In this document: piece after piece, positions 7,412 to 16,394 of the stretch
Layout: every line of letters begins with the position of its first letter
Position numbering within the stretch: the first letter of the stretch is position 1
NCBI RefSeq assembly: GCF_004348725.1
Contig: NZ_SMKR01000048.1
Span: 1-42,936 of the forward strand
Source of the DNA: Kribbella turkmenica
Lineage (GTDB): Bacteria > Actinomycetota > Actinomycetes > Propionibacteriales > Kribbellaceae
Length of the DNA stretch: 42,936 nt
Direction of reading: 5' to 3'
Made by a program: the position numbers and the translations under genes
The notes under the pieces: model-generated
Database searches by the model: none
The model's input: the letters and a program-made list of their open reading frames with translations, nothing else
What the model was told of the DNA's origin: nothing

Positions 7412-9427
7412 CTACAGAACGCGGTTCAGCAGGTCGAAGAAGGTGTTGCCGAGAACCAGTTCGTAGGGGTCCTTCAGCAGCGGGGCCAGGTCGGCGATGT
7501 CGGATGGCGTCCAGCCCCAGGCGTTGATCCCGCAGGCGATGAAGCGCGGGCTCGCGCCGTCCCAGTCGGCGATGTGCGCGTCCAGGGCGGCCTTGTACTC
7601 GGCGGCCTTCCCCGGTGCACCGAAGTTCCCGATGATCGGCAGCCCGCCGCGCCTGACCAGCAGGTCGCCGCCCTCCCACGACTGAATGATGCCCTGCAGC
7701 GGCGTGTGGTCGTTGTACCCCTGGGCGATCTCCTCCGGGAACGCGACCCAGCCGCTCTCGTCGCGGTGGTTGTACGCGTAGACGAGATCCATGCCGGTCC
7801 GGCGCATGAAGTCGCCGGACAGCTCGAGGTATGCGGTCAGCTGGTCTGCCGGCCACGAGCCCGGGTACGTGTAGCCGGCACCGGACGGTCCGCAGATCAG
7901 CAGGTCGTTGGCTGTCGCGGTCCGCTGGTAGTAGCTGAACAGGCCGGGCCCGATCTCCGCGAGCAACGGGCTGATCGTCCAGTTGACCATCGCCTCACCG
8001 CGCCGCGGGTCGTCCCACATGTCGCGCATCCGCCGCTGGCAGTACTGCACGTTGTCGCCTTCGCCGAAGGTCAGCGTGACGTACACCTTGTTCTTCGGCG
8101 TGATCCGGCGTACCTGCCGGACCTTGGTCGAGATCGGCGCGACGAGCCCGGAGTGCACGGTGCCGTTCATGTAGAAGTCCGCGGGAATCACCGGCGAACC
8201 GCCCTGGGACGCGAGGTCGACACCGCTCCACTCCCCGGCGACGTCGTTCGAGAACCAGCCCGCATACGGCACGGTCGGGCCGACCTTGTTGAAGTGCTCG
8301 GTCAGCAGTTCGCCGGTCGGGCCGTTCGGCGGCAGCCAGCTCACCAGGGCCTTGCTGGCCACCACGTAGTCGCGGAAGAACGGGAACGGCTCGATCCGCG
8401 TCGGCGCGGTGTCGGTCGCGGTGACCAGGTACTGGTTCCACATCTCCACCGTGACGACCAGGCTCGTCGTACCGGCCGGCGGGGCGAAGCGGTAGACCCA
8501 GAAGTTCCCGCCGTCGGCAAACCTGTTGCCCTCGCCGCCGATCGACGAGTTCGCACCCTCGAACAGGTACGGCGCCTCCTCCGGTGTGTCCGGGAGGAAC
8601 CGGGCGATCTCGGTGCCGTTGGCCTTGACCGACACCGACAGCACCGACGCACCCCAGCCGTCGTCGCGGAACGAGTCGCCGAACCGGACGTACACGGCCT
8701 CCTTGCCGAGCTTGGCGGACACGTCGAGGTCGTAGAAGCCGCGGTTGGACGAGTCGCGCAGCTGCCGGGTTTCGCGAGCGATCTCCTGCCAGTCGACGTT
8801 CTCGGCCTGGACCACCATCGTCGGCGGGAGACCGGTGAGCAGCCTCTGGTTGCAGCGCGGGAACAGGTTTTCCAGCTGCCAGCGATACGTCTTGACCCGG
8901 TCGTTGTCGAACACACCGCGCAGATCCTTCACGATCCGCAGGCCGTGGGCCTTCGCCTGGTCGGCGTCGGCCACCACCGCGTCCTCCAGCCCGGCCAGCG
9001 TGGTGGCGACGTTCAGCGAGTCCGGTACGGCGGGATCGTGGACGATCGCGCCCCGGATCCGGTGCCGGTACTTCGCGACCAGGTCGAGCGGATCGTTGTA
9101 CCGGGTGGTCGCCAGGCGCATGTCGGCGAGCCACTTGGCGTCGGGCCCGTCCGGGCCGCCGGGGTTGAAGAGGAAGTACAGCTCGGGCCTGGTGCGGTTG
9201 ACGACGCCCTGCAAGGTGGTCAGCAGGGTCTGGTCACCGCCGCTCAGCTTGCTGACGTCGCCGTAGTGCAACCGTCCCGGCCGGCCGAAGGACGGCAGCA
9301 GCCGGCTCACCTCGGCCAGAGCATTGGCAGCGTTGTCGGAAGCGGCTGCAGGCAGGGCTTGAAAGACCCCGAACCCTCCTGCCGTCACCGCGCTGCTACC
9401 CGCCAGGAACGTTCGTCTCGAGACCAT
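7412..9427 (-). CDS. Tat-exported GxGYxYP family protein (putative glycoside-hydrolase-like)
   Basis: A protein of about 671 residues. It starts with a twin-arginine signal (SRRTFLAG, then a hydrophobic Ala/Gly stretch ending AAAS), so export in folded form is predicted. The family-naming motif appears as SGAGYTYPGSWP in the C-terminal half, with Trp- and Asp-rich stretches typical of GxGYxYP proteins. These are usually annotated as putative glycoside hydrolases, but activity is not established. A longer frame begins with GTG at 9436. I prefer the ATG at 9427 because GGGGAG lies eight bases before it, whereas the GTG abuts that site. Two palindromic sites lie just upstream, suggesting repressor control, as expected for a sugar-use gene. 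Confidence 0.8.
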   Translation of the reverse strand: MVSRRTFLAGSSAVTAGGFGVFQALPAAASDNAANALAEVSRLLPSFGRPGRLHYGDVSKLSGGDQTLLTTLQGVVNRTRPELYFLFNPGGPDGPDAKWLADMRLATTRYNDPLDLVAKYRHRIRGAIVHDPAVPDSLNVATTLAGLEDAVVADADQAKAHGLRIVKDLRGVFDNDRVKTYRWQLENLFPRCNQRLLTGLPPTMVVQAENVDWQEIARETRQLRDSSNRGFYDLDVSAKLGKEAVYVRFGDSFRDDGWGASVLSVSVKANGTEIARFLPDTPEEAPYLFEGANSSIGGEGNRFADGGNFWVYRFAPPAGTTSLVVTVEMWNQYLVTATDTAPTRIEPFPFFRDYVVASKALVSWLPPNGPTGELLTEHFNKVGPTVPYAGWFSNDVAGEWSGVDLASQGGSPVIPADFYMNGTVHSGLVAPISTKVRQVRRITPKNKVYVTLTFGEGDNVQYCQRRMRDMWDDPRRGEAMVNWTISPLLAEIGPGLFSYYQRTATANDLLICGPSGAGYTYPGSWPADQLTAYLELSGDFMRRTGMDLVYAYNHRDESGWVAFPEEIAQGYNDHTPLQGIIQSWEGGDLLVRRGGLPIIGNFGAPGKAAEYKAALDAHIADWDGASPRFIACGINAWGWTPSDIADLAPLLKDPYELVLGNTFFDLLNRVL

Positions 9428-9447
9428 CGTGACCACTCCCCTGTCGC

Positions 9448-9461
9448 TGACATCGATGTCA
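9448..9461. promoter_or_regulatory. Perfect 14-bp palindrome upstream of GxGYxYP gene
   Basis: TGACATCGATGTCA reads the same on both strands and sits 20 bases before the predicted GxGYxYP start. Flanking CGCTGA/TCAGCG extends partial symmetry. It is a candidate operator overlapping the 5' leader; the regulator is unknown, and the adjacent GntR protein is one possibility. Confidence 0.45.
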
Positions 9462-9530
9462 AATCAGCGGGAGATTAGCAACGACAGGAGAGCGTGTACA
9501 TAGCTCGTCACACCGTTGGCCCCAGTAATC

Positions 9531-9548
9531 TGGAATCGTTTCCGATTC
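9531..9548. promoter_or_regulatory. LacI-type operator-like inverted repeat
   Basis: GAATCG-TTTC-CGATTC is an inverted repeat, and the overlapping TGGAATCGTTTCCGA is close to the TGGAA-CG-TTTCCA form used by many LacI-family regulators of sugar genes. It lies about 105 bases before the GxGYxYP start. No LacI gene is in the window, so the match is suggestive only. Confidence 0.4.
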
Positions 9549-9630
9549 AACCGTGGGTGGTACCTCTGCCACGCTGACTTCCGCGGGCACTCCTACATCG
9601 CGCCCGTGAGAGATCGCCGGCGAGAACCCC

Positions 9631-9984
9631 TCACCAAACGCGTTGCAGGAGCTCGGTGGCCTCCGCCAGGCTGATCTCCGCGCGCCGCGCCGTCCGCGCC
9701 AACACCACCGCAGCCTGCCGGGTTTCCTCGTCGTCGACCTGGCTGCGGGACGCGAGCACGAACGTCCCGTTCCGCCCACGCGTCTCCACGAGCCGGTCCG
9801 CCTCGAGTTCCTTGTAGGCCCGCGCCACCGTGTTGACTGCCAGGCCGAGGTCCAGCGACAGCTGCCGGACCGTCGGCAGCCGCGTCCCCTTGGCCAACTC
9901 GCCCGCCCGGATCAACACCTCGATCTGCGCCCGCACCTGCTCGTACGGCGGGGTCACGCCGACCGGATCGACTGAAATGTCCAT
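9631..9984 (-). CDS. GntR family transcriptional regulator (YtrA-like)
   Basis: A short regulator of about 117 residues. It has an N-terminal GntR winged helix-turn-helix (PPYEQVRAQIEVLIRAGEL, LPTVRQLSLDLGLAVNTVARAYKELEADRLVETRGRNG split over its helices) and only a small helical C-terminal part, as in the YtrA subgroup that often controls ABC transporters or membrane functions. The frame can start at a TTG at 10002, but ATG at 9984 is a better start; neither has a clear ribosome-binding site. It is the third gene of an AraC-VOC-GntR run and might bind one of the palindromes just downstream, before the GxGYxYP gene. Confidence 0.85.
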   Translation of the reverse strand: MDISVDPVGVTPPYEQVRAQIEVLIRAGELAKGTRLPTVRQLSLDLGLAVNTVARAYKELEADRLVETRGRNGTFVLASRSQVDDEETRQAAVVLARTARRAEISLAEATELLQRVW

Positions 9985-10006
9985 CCGGTCAGCATGCCGC
10001 AACGGA

Positions 10007-10432
10007 TCAGGCGAAGTCCTCCGGGCTGTACGGTTTCTGCTCGACCAGGACGAGCCAGTTGCCGGAGTTGTCCCGCAGGACGGCCTCCACGCCGTACGGT
10101 CGGTCGGACGGCTCCTGGATGTACTCGACGCCCTTGGCGACGAGTTCCTGGAAGGTCTTGTGGCAGTCGTCGGTGGCGATGCCGAAGCCGTGCATGGAGC
10201 CCTTGGCGAGGCTGCGCCGGATGATGTCGGCGGCCTCGTCGTCGAGCGGCGGGCCGGGGAGCATCAGGGCGAGCCGCAGTTCGGGGTGGTCGGCCTGGTA
10301 GACCGTGCACCAGCGGAAGTCGCCGAGGTTGATGTCCTCCTTGAGCACGAAGCCCAGCTTGTCGGTGTAGAACGCCTTCGCCTCGTCGATGTCGCTGACG
10401 TAGACGGTCACCAGGCTGACGTTGGTGATCAT
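10007..10432 (-). CDS. VOC family (glyoxalase/bleomycin-resistance-like) protein
   Basis: A 141-residue single-chain VOC protein made of two beta-alpha-beta-beta-beta modules. The first includes VSLVTVYVSDIDEAKAFYTD then LGFVLKED; the second includes MHGFGIATDDCHKTFQEL, then YGVEAVLRDNSGNWLVLVEQ. Such proteins bind a metal and act on small molecules, or sequester drugs; the substrate is unknown. The ATG at 10432 has AGGAGG shortly before it and overlaps the AraC stop by 4 bases (ATGA), so it is translationally coupled to that regulator. AraC-plus-VOC pairs commonly form self-contained stress or resistance modules. Confidence 0.88.
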   Translation of the reverse strand: MITNVSLVTVYVSDIDEAKAFYTDKLGFVLKEDINLGDFRWCTVYQADHPELRLALMLPGPPLDDEAADIIRRSLAKGSMHGFGIATDDCHKTFQELVAKGVEYIQEPSDRPYGVEAVLRDNSGNWLVLVEQKPYSPEDFA

Positions 10433-10896
10433 GTCCCCTCCTCGGTTGTGTCGTCGTGGGTACGACGGTAGGCCTCGGCGGCGCCGGTCGGCTTCTCCGG
10501 AATTGCGGAGTTCAGCCCGAGCATGAACACGAAGCAGCCGGGGATCCGCGCGCCCGCCTGGGTCCGCTGGTACTCCGACGGACTCATCCCCACCAACTCG
10601 GCGAACCGCTGTGAGAACGACCCGAGGCTGCTGTACCCGACGAGCCCGCACACCTCGGTCACGGTCAGGTTGGTCGCCCGGAGCAGGTCGGTGGCCCGCT
10701 CGATCCGGCGCCGGGTCACGTACTGCATCGGCGTCTCGCCGTACTCGGCCGCGAAACACCGCAGGAAGTGGTACTTCGACACCCCGGCGGCCGCCGCCAG
10801 TCCGGCCAGGTCGAGCGGCTCCGCATAGTTGCGGTCAGCAACATCCCGCGCACGCCGTAGATGCGCGAGCAACTCCACCGGTACGCTTCCCGTCAC
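10429..10896 (-). CDS. Short AraC family regulator
   Basis: A 155-residue protein whose N-terminal two thirds form the double helix-turn-helix of AraC regulators: LDLAGLAAAAGVSKYHFLRCF, split by short turns, then LTVTEVCGLVGYSSLGSFSQRFAELVGMSP. The sensing domain usual in AraC proteins is absent. A tail of about 50 residues follows. The start is a GTG at 10896 directly after CGGAGG, which is too close for ideal spacing, so an internal GTG is an alternative. It is the first gene of the AraC-VOC-GntR run and divergent from the DUF2254 gene, with a 67-base spacer. Confidence 0.88.
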   Translation of the reverse strand: MTGSVPVELLAHLRRARDVADRNYAEPLDLAGLAAAAGVSKYHFLRCFAAEYGETPMQYVTRRRIERATDLLRATNLTVTEVCGLVGYSSLGSFSQRFAELVGMSPSEYQRTQAGARIPGCFVFMLGLNSAIPEKPTGAAEAYRRTHDDTTEEGT

Positions 10897-10963
10897 CCTC
10901 CGAGCCTAGACCGTTGACGGTGCCCGCAACCGGCGCGACCCTGACCCCAGGAGGGAGGCCGGC

Positions 10964-12277
10964 GTGCGGCGGGATGCGGTGAGCGAGTACCTGCGGGGTG
11001 CGCTCTGGGCGATGCCGTCGCTGGCGGTCGTGGTCGCGCTGATCGCCGGCTCGACGCTGTCGTTCGTCGAGGTACGGCCGGGGTCCTGGCGAGACCGCGT
11101 CCTGTTCCAGGGCACGGCCGACGACGCCCGGACGCTGCTGATCGCGATCACCAGCACGATGGCCACGGTGATCGCGCTGGTCCTCGGCCTCACCGTGGTC
11201 GCGCTGCAACTCGCGTCCACCCAGTTCTCCCCGAGGCTGCTGCGCAACTTCCTGCGGGACCGGGTCAACCAGTTCGTCCTGAGCGTGTTCGTGGCGACCT
11301 TCGTCTACAGCAGCGCCGGCCTCTACACGGTCGGCGTGAAGGCGGGCGAGCGGACGGACGAGTACCCGCGGCTCGCGGTCACCGTCGCGCTGGTGCTGCT
11401 GTTCGTCAGCCTGCTGATGCTGGTGTTCTTCGTCCATCACCTGACCCACTCGATCCAGATCGACGAGGTCATGCGCAGAGTGGAACGCACGACGCTGCAG
11501 GTCATCGACCGGGACCTGCCGACAGCCGGGGTGACCACCGAGCCTCGCCCGGTGCCACCCGAGTGGGCTGTCGACGTCCCGGCGTATCGCTCCGGGTACG
11601 TGCAGACCATCCACCCCGAGGCCCTGGTCGCCGCCGCGGCCGCGACGGGCGTGACCGCGTCGGTGACGCGAATGGTCGGTGAGCATGTCATCGCCGGCTC
11701 GGCGCTGGTCCAGGTCTGGCAGGACCCGCCCGGTCCGCCGCCGGCTCTGGACCGGCTCGCCGCGGCCGCCCGGGACTCGATCCGGATCGGCTTCGAACGA
11801 ACCGCGGAACAGGACGTCGCCTTCGGCGTCCGGCAACTCGCGGACATCGCGGTCAAGGCGCTCTCGGCGGCGATCAACGACCCGTACACGTCGATCCAGG
11901 CGATCGAGCACCTGTCCGTCGTCCTGGCCGCACTGGCCCGGCGCGAGCTCGGCAGCCAGTTGCTGCGCGACCAGGCCGGCGCGCTGCGGGCCGTCGTACC
12001 CGGCCGGGATCTCGAGTACTACCTCGACCTGGCCTGTGGGCAGGTACGGCGGTACGGCAAGAACGAACCGCGGGTCGTCCGTGCGCAGCTGCGGATCCTG
12101 CAGAGCACCGGGCAGTTCTGCCGGGACGACGCGGGCCGGCGGCTGGTGGTCGAGCAGGTGAAGCTGTTGTTGACCGACGCCGAGCGGGCGATCGTCCAGC
12201 CCGCCGACTTCGTCGTGGTCCGCGACCACGCCGACCGCGTACTGCGCGATCTGACCGCGCGCGGTTTTTCGGTGTGA
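10964..12277 (+). CDS. DUF2254 family membrane protein
   Basis: A 437-residue protein with about four N-terminal membrane segments: near 14-35, 62-88, 106-125 and 136-160. A cytoplasmic region of about 275 residues follows. The signature stretches SAAINDPYTSIQAIEHL and FGVRQLADIAVKALS are typical of DUF2254. Function is unknown in the family; the topology resembles a channel or sensor. The GTG at 10964 has an excellent ribosome-binding site (GGAGGGAGG) upstream. Its stop overlaps a possible GTG of the following methyltransferase frame by 4 bases, so the two genes are probably one transcript. Confidence 0.85.
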   Translation: MRRDAVSEYLRGALWAMPSLAVVVALIAGSTLSFVEVRPGSWRDRVLFQGTADDARTLLIAITSTMATVIALVLGLTVVALQLASTQFSPRLLRNFLRDRVNQFVLSVFVATFVYSSAGLYTVGVKAGERTDEYPRLAVTVALVLLFVSLLMLVFFVHHLTHSIQIDEVMRRVERTTLQVIDRDLPTAGVTTEPRPVPPEWAVDVPAYRSGYVQTIHPEALVAAAAATGVTASVTRMVGEHVIAGSALVQVWQDPPGPPPALDRLAAAARDSIRIGFERTAEQDVAFGVRQLADIAVKALSAAINDPYTSIQAIEHLSVVLAALARRELGSQLLRDQAGALRAVVPGRDLEYYLDLACGQVRRYGKNEPRVVRAQLRILQSTGQFCRDDAGRRLVVEQVKLLLTDAERAIVQPADFVVVRDHADRVLRDLTARGFSV

Positions 12278-12321
12278 ACCGAAAGATTGGCGACCTGCCG
12301 ATCAGCCGGGAGGCTGGCGGG

Positions 12322-12993
12322 ATGAGAGTCGGACAAGGCGGAGACGGGCCGGGACCACACACGCCGGACGGCAGCGCGGTCGAGCTGTACGAGCTCGCGC
12401 CGGTGACCGGCGAGGACGAGTTGATCAACGCCGCGATCGAGCCCGCCAGCCGCATCCTCGAGCTCGGCTGCGGGACCGGCCGGATCACCCGGCCACTGCT
12501 TGCCCTCGGCCACCACGTGGTCGCGGTTGACGAGTCGGCGGAGATGGTCGCCCGGGTGCCCGGGACCGAGACGATCCGCTCGACGATCGGCGACCTCCGG
12601 CTGGACCGGCGCTTCGACCTCGTCCTGATGATGTCGTTCCTGGTCAACGTCGCCGACGAGGCGGAGCGCCTGCGACTGCTCAGGACGTGTGCGCATCACG
12701 TCCGGCCTGGCGGCACGGTACTGCTGCAGCAACAGCTGCCTGGGATGCTGCACGCTCCGACGGTGCGGGAGAAGGGCAACCGCCGGTTCGTCGTCTCCGA
12801 CGTCGAGCAGCGGCCCGGCAACATCCAGGCGGCGACCCTCACCCACACGGTCGACGGACGCACCTGGTCCCAGCGGATTCTGACGCAGAACCTCACCGAG
12901 GAACAGCTGGCGAGCCAGCTCACCCAGGTCGGCCTGACGCTGGCGGACTACCTCACGCCGGACCGGACCTGGGTGCGCGCCCGCACCGCCTAG
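12322..12993 (+). CDS. Class I SAM-dependent methyltransferase
   Basis: A protein of about 223 residues with a Rossmann-type methyltransferase fold. Motif I is ILELGCGTGRIT; an acidic residue at the end of the next strand (VVAVDESAEM) would bind the ribose; FDLVLMMSFLVNV is the post-II strand; VRPGGTVLLQQQ is the motif before beta5. The acceptor cannot be predicted. The frame is open from a GTG at 12274, which overlaps the preceding stop. The ATG at 12322 has GGGAGG eight bases upstream and begins just before the conserved region, so I take it as the start. It is probably co-transcribed with the DUF2254 gene. Confidence 0.85.
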   Translation: MRVGQGGDGPGPHTPDGSAVELYELAPVTGEDELINAAIEPASRILELGCGTGRITRPLLALGHHVVAVDESAEMVARVPGTETIRSTIGDLRLDRRFDLVLMMSFLVNVADEAERLRLLRTCAHHVRPGGTVLLQQQLPGMLHAPTVREKGNRRFVVSDVEQRPGNIQAATLTHTVDGRTWSQRILTQNLTEEQLASQLTQVGLTLADYLTPDRTWVRARTA

Positions 12994-13274
12994 CCCGCCT
13001 GGACCTCGAACTGTGCGCGGGTCAACCGGCTGGTGTCACCGGCGAGCTTGATCGGGCGGGTGCACTTGACGCCGCTCGGGACCGAGCCGGTGAGTCGCGT
13101 TCTTGAACGAGTCGCACCGGCGCTGGTTCTCCGGCGCCGGCCGATGGTGCGGGCAACGGTCCGGTACCAGCGGGCGATCGGGGCTGTCCACTGCAGCGAC
13201 ATCGCAGCGCCGTGATACCTGCCTGGGCAGATCCACGGCGCCGCCGATTTCCTCCACACTCCTGACGTGCTCAA
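12990..13274 (-). pseudogene. Possible decayed small gene, two minus frames
   Basis: About 290 bases separate the methyltransferase from aspS. On the minus strand one frame is open from a TTG at 13274 to a stop at 12990 (94 codons). Its second half (SGVKCTRPIKLAGDTSRLT) has the strong G/C third-position bias of real genes here. A second minus frame (13257-13036) shows that bias in its middle part (NQRRCDSFKNATHRLGP). This switch suggests a frameshifted small gene, but no family is recognised. It could also be chance in high-GC DNA. The stop shares the CTAG of the convergent methyltransferase stop. Confidence 0.3.
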
Positions 13275-13284
13275 GCCCTTCGAG

Positions 13285-15063
13285 CTAGGTCGTCGGCTTG
13301 GCCTCCGGCTTGGCGTCGACGCCGGCCTCCTTGCGCTGCGCGGGCGTGATCGGCGCCGGCGCCGATGTCAGCGGGTCGAACCCGCCGCCGGACTTCGGGA
13401 ACGCGATCACGTCGCGGATCGACTCGGTCCCGGCCAGCAGCGCGGTGATCCGGTCCCAGCCGAACGCAATCCCGCCGTGCGGCGGCGCGCCGTACTTGAA
13501 CGCGTCCAGCAGGAAGCCGAACTTCTCGGTCGCCTCCTCGTCGGACAGGCCCATCACCTGGAACACGCGCTTCTGCACGTCCTCGCGGTGGATACGGATC
13601 GACCCGCCGCCGATCTCGTTGCCGTTGCAGACGATGTCGTACGCGTACGCCAGCGCCGACCCCGGGTCGGTGTCGAACGTGTCCAGCGAGTCCGGCTTCG
13701 GCGAGGTGAACGCGTGGTGCACAGCGGTCCAGGCACCAGAGCCGACTGCGACGTCACCGGCCGCGGTCGCCTCGTCGGCCGGCTCGAACAGCGGTGCGTC
13801 CACGACCCAGACGAACGACCAGGCCGACTCGTCGATCAGCCCGCCGCGACGGCCGATCTCCAGCCGGGCCGCGCCGAGCAGCGCGCGCGACGACTTGACC
13901 GGACCGGCGGCGAAGAAGATGCAGTCACCCGGCTTCGCACCGACGTGGTCGGCGATCCCGGCGCGCTCCTCCTCGGACAGGTTCTTCGCGACCGGCCCGC
14001 CGAGCTCGCCGTCCTGACCGACCAGGACGTACGCGAGCCCGCGCGCCCCGCGCTGCTTGGCCCAGTCCTGCCACGCGTCCAGCTGCTTGCGCGGCTGGTC
14101 CGCACCACCCGGCATCACGACGGCACCGACGTACGGCGCCTGGAAGACCCGGAACGGCGTGTCCTTGAAGTACTCGGTGCACTCGACCAGCTCCAGGCCC
14201 ATCCGCAGATCCGGCTTGTCGCTGCCGAACCGCGCCATCGCCTCGGCGTACGTCATCCGCGGGATCGGCGTCTGGACGTCGTGCCCGACGAGCTTCCAGA
14301 GCGCGGCCAGGATCTCCTCGGACAGCGCGATCACGTCGTCCTGGTCGACGAAGCTCATCTCGATGTCGAGCTGGGTGAACTCCGGCTGCCGGTCGGCGCG
14401 GAAGTCCTCGTCGCGGTAGCAGCGGGCGATCTGGTAGTACCGCTCCATCCCGGCCACCATCAGCAGCTGCTTGAACAGCTGCGGCGACTGGGGCAGCGCG
14501 TACCACGAGCCCGGCTGCAGGCGGGCCGGCACCAGGAAGTCGCGCGCGCCCTCCGGTGTCGACCTGGTCAGCGTCGGCGTCTCGATCTCGACGAACTCGT
14601 GCCTCGCCAGGACGTCGCGCGCCGCCCTGTTCACCTGGCTGCGCAGCCGCAGCGCCGAGCCCGGGCCCTGGCGGCGCAGGTCGAGGTACCGGTACTTCAG
14701 CCGGACCTCTTCGTTCACCGGGGTCGCGTGGTGCTCCTCGACCGGGAACGGCAGCGGGTCCGCCGAGTTCAGCACCTCCACGCCGGAGGCGATCACCTCG
14801 ATCTCGCCGGTCGGGAGGTTCGGGTTCGCGTTGCCCTCCGGGCGCGCGTTCACCTCACCGGTGATCTTCAGGCAGAACTCGGCCCGTAGCGGGTGCGCGA
14901 CCTCCTCGTCCCGGATGACCACCTGGACGGTGCCGCTGGAGTCGCGCAGGTCGATGAACGCCACGCCGCCGTGATCACGCCGCCGCGCCACCCAACCGGC
15001 CAGGGTGACGGTCTGCCCGGTGTGCTCGGCGCGCAACGAGCCTGCGGAATGGGTACGGATCAC
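13285..15063 (-). CDS. aspS: Aspartate-tRNA ligase
   Basis: A 592-residue bacterial-type class II AspRS. It has the N-terminal OB-fold ([19 protein letters not shown]), the class II motif 2 region with [18 protein letters not shown], the bacterial GAD insertion (about 280-420) and motif 3 GIAFGWDRI. The DHGG in the anticodon-binding domain is the form seen in enzymes that also charge tRNA-Asn, so a non-discriminating enzyme feeding a GatCAB pathway is likely (inference). The GTG at 15063 has AGGAGA four bases upstream and overlaps the hisS stop by 4 bases. The frame is open further upstream, but that part is hisS read out of frame. The C-terminus is short and Lys/Pro/Thr-rich. Confidence 0.97.
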   Translation of the reverse strand: MIRTHSAGSLRAEHTGQTVTLAGWVARRRDHGGVAFIDLRDSSGTVQVVIRDEEVAHPLRAEFCLKITGEVNARPEGNANPNLPTGEIEVIASGVEVLNSADPLPFPVEEHHATPVNEEVRLKYRYLDLRRQGPGSALRLRSQVNRAARDVLARHEFVEIETPTLTRSTPEGARDFLVPARLQPGSWYALPQSPQLFKQLLMVAGMERYYQIARCYRDEDFRADRQPEFTQLDIEMSFVDQDDVIALSEEILAALWKLVGHDVQTPIPRMTYAEAMARFGSDKPDLRMGLELVECTEYFKDTPFRVFQAPYVGAVVMPGGADQPRKQLDAWQDWAKQRGARGLAYVLVGQDGELGGPVAKNLSEEERAGIADHVGAKPGDCIFFAAGPVKSSRALLGAARLEIGRRGGLIDESAWSFVWVVDAPLFEPADEATAAGDVAVGSGAWTAVHHAFTSPKPDSLDTFDTDPGSALAYAYDIVCNGNEIGGGSIRIHREDVQKRVFQVMGLSDEEATEKFGFLLDAFKYGAPPHGGIAFGWDRITALLAGTESIRDVIAFPKSGGGFDPLTSAPAPITPAQRKEAGVDAKPEAKPTT

Positions 15064-16394
15064 TGGTTCTCCTGAGGGGTGTCGATCTGGGGTCGTACGT
15101 CGGCCGCCGGGGGCGTCCAGGTCGCCGGGTCGGCCGGCACCTGCTCGCCGCTGCGGATGTCCTTCACCTCGGGGCCGCCGTCTGTGCTGAACCACACGAA
15201 CGGGATGCCGCGCCGGTCCGCGAACCGGATCTGCTTCCCGAACTTCGCCGCCGCCGGCGCCACCTCGACCGGAATGCCCCGGCTACGCAGCTGTGCCGCC
15301 GTACGCATGGCCTCCGCCCGGTCCTCTTCGGCGTTCAGCGCCACGAGGACGGCGGTCGGCGTACCGCGCGACGCCTTCAGCAAGCCCTTCGAGATGAGCC
15401 GGTGCACGAGCCGGGACACGCCGATCGAGATCCCCACGCCCGGGTACGTCGTCTTGCCGTCGGAGGCGAGCGAGTCGTAGCGGCCGCCGGAGCAGATCGA
15501 CCCGTAGCCCTCGTCGCCGATCAGCTGCGTCTCGTAGACGGTGCCGGTGTAGTAGTCCAGTCCGCGGGCGATCTTGAGGTCCGCCAGCAGCAGGCCCGGA
15601 GCGTGCTCGTTGGCGGCCGTCACGATCTGGGTCAGCCGCTCGAGACCCTCGTCGAGGACCGCGTGGTGCACGCCGAGTGCGCGAACCTGCTCGGCGAACG
15701 ACGCATCGGTCGACGAGATCTCGGCGAGCCGCAGCACCTGCTTGGCGGTCTCGGCCGACAAGCCGGGACCGCTCGTCAGCTGCTCGGTCACCTTGTCCGG
15801 GCCGATCTTGTCCAGTTTGTCGACGATCCGCAGTACGCCGGTGATGTCCTCGATCCCGAGGCCCCGGTAGAAGCCCTCCGGGATCTGCCGGGTGTTCACC
15901 TGGATCCGGAACGGCGGGATCGGCAGCCTGCTGAACGCGTGGGCGATCACCAGCGGAAGCTCGACCTCGTAGTGGAACGGAAGCTCACCGCTGTCGACGA
16001 TGTCGATGTCGGCCTGGGTGAACTCGCGGTACCGGCCCTCCTGCGGGCGCTCACCCCGCCACACCTTCTGGATCTGGTAGCGGCGGAACGGGAACACCAG
16101 CTTGCCGCTGTGCTCCAGCACGTACCGGGCGAACGGCACGGTGAGGTCGAAGTGCAGACCGAGCGCCGCGTCCTCGTCACTGTCCGCGGCCAGCCGGCGG
16201 ACGCCGTAGATCTCCTTGTCGGCGTCCTCGCCCTGGTTGGACAGCCGCTCGACCGGCTCCACCGCGCGGGTCTCGATCGACGCGAACCCGTGCAGCTCGA
16301 ACGTCTCCCGGATCACGTCGAGGAACTGCTGCTCGACGATCCGGTCTGCGGGCAGAAACTCCGGGAACCCGCTGAGCGGGGTCACCTTACTCAT
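15060..16394 (-). CDS. hisS: Histidine-tRNA ligase
   Basis: A 444-residue class II HisRS. Visible are the N-terminal [10 protein letters not shown] region, motif 2 ([21 protein letters not shown]), and the histidine-binding signature [14 protein letters not shown]. The SGGRYD segment, motif 3 ([11 protein letters not shown]) and a C-terminal anticodon-binding domain ([20 protein letters not shown]) follow. Length fits the family. The ATG at 16394 overlaps the stop of the upstream metallo-hydrolase gene by 4 bases (ATGA), and the stop overlaps aspS (GTGA). The hydrolase-hisS-aspS order is common in actinobacteria. Confidence 0.97.
   Translation of the reverse strand: MSKVTPLSGFPEFLPADRIVEQQFLDVIRETFELHGFASIETRAVEPVERLSNQGEDADKEIYGVRRLAADSDEDAALGLHFDLTVPFARYVLEHSGKLVFPFRRYQIQKVWRGERPQEGRYREFTQADIDIVDSGELPFHYEVELPLVIAHAFSRLPIPPFRIQVNTRQIPEGFYRGLGIEDITGVLRIVDKLDKIGPDKVTEQLTSGPGLSAETAKQVLRLAEISSTDASFAEQVRALGVHHAVLDEGLERLTQIVTAANEHAPGLLLADLKIARGLDYYTGTVYETQLIGDEGYGSICSGGRYDSLASDGKTTYPGVGISIGVSRLVHRLISKGLLKASRGTPTAVLVALNAEEDRAEAMRTAAQLRSRGIPVEVAPAAAKFGKQIRFADRRGIPFVWFSTDGGPEVKDIRSGEQVPADPATWTPPAADVRPQIDTPQENQ

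Noticed and set aside
7574..9478. Plus-strand open frame of about 634 codons
   Set aside because: It is antisense to the GxGYxYP gene, which has a Tat signal, family motif and ribosome-binding site; the plus frame has none.
10835..12229. Minus-strand open frame of about 464 codons
   Set aside because: It is antisense to the DUF2254 gene and rich in Asp/His/Arg without a domain.
13267..14889. Plus-strand open frame of about 540 codons
   Set aside because: It is antisense to aspS, whose motifs are unmistakable.
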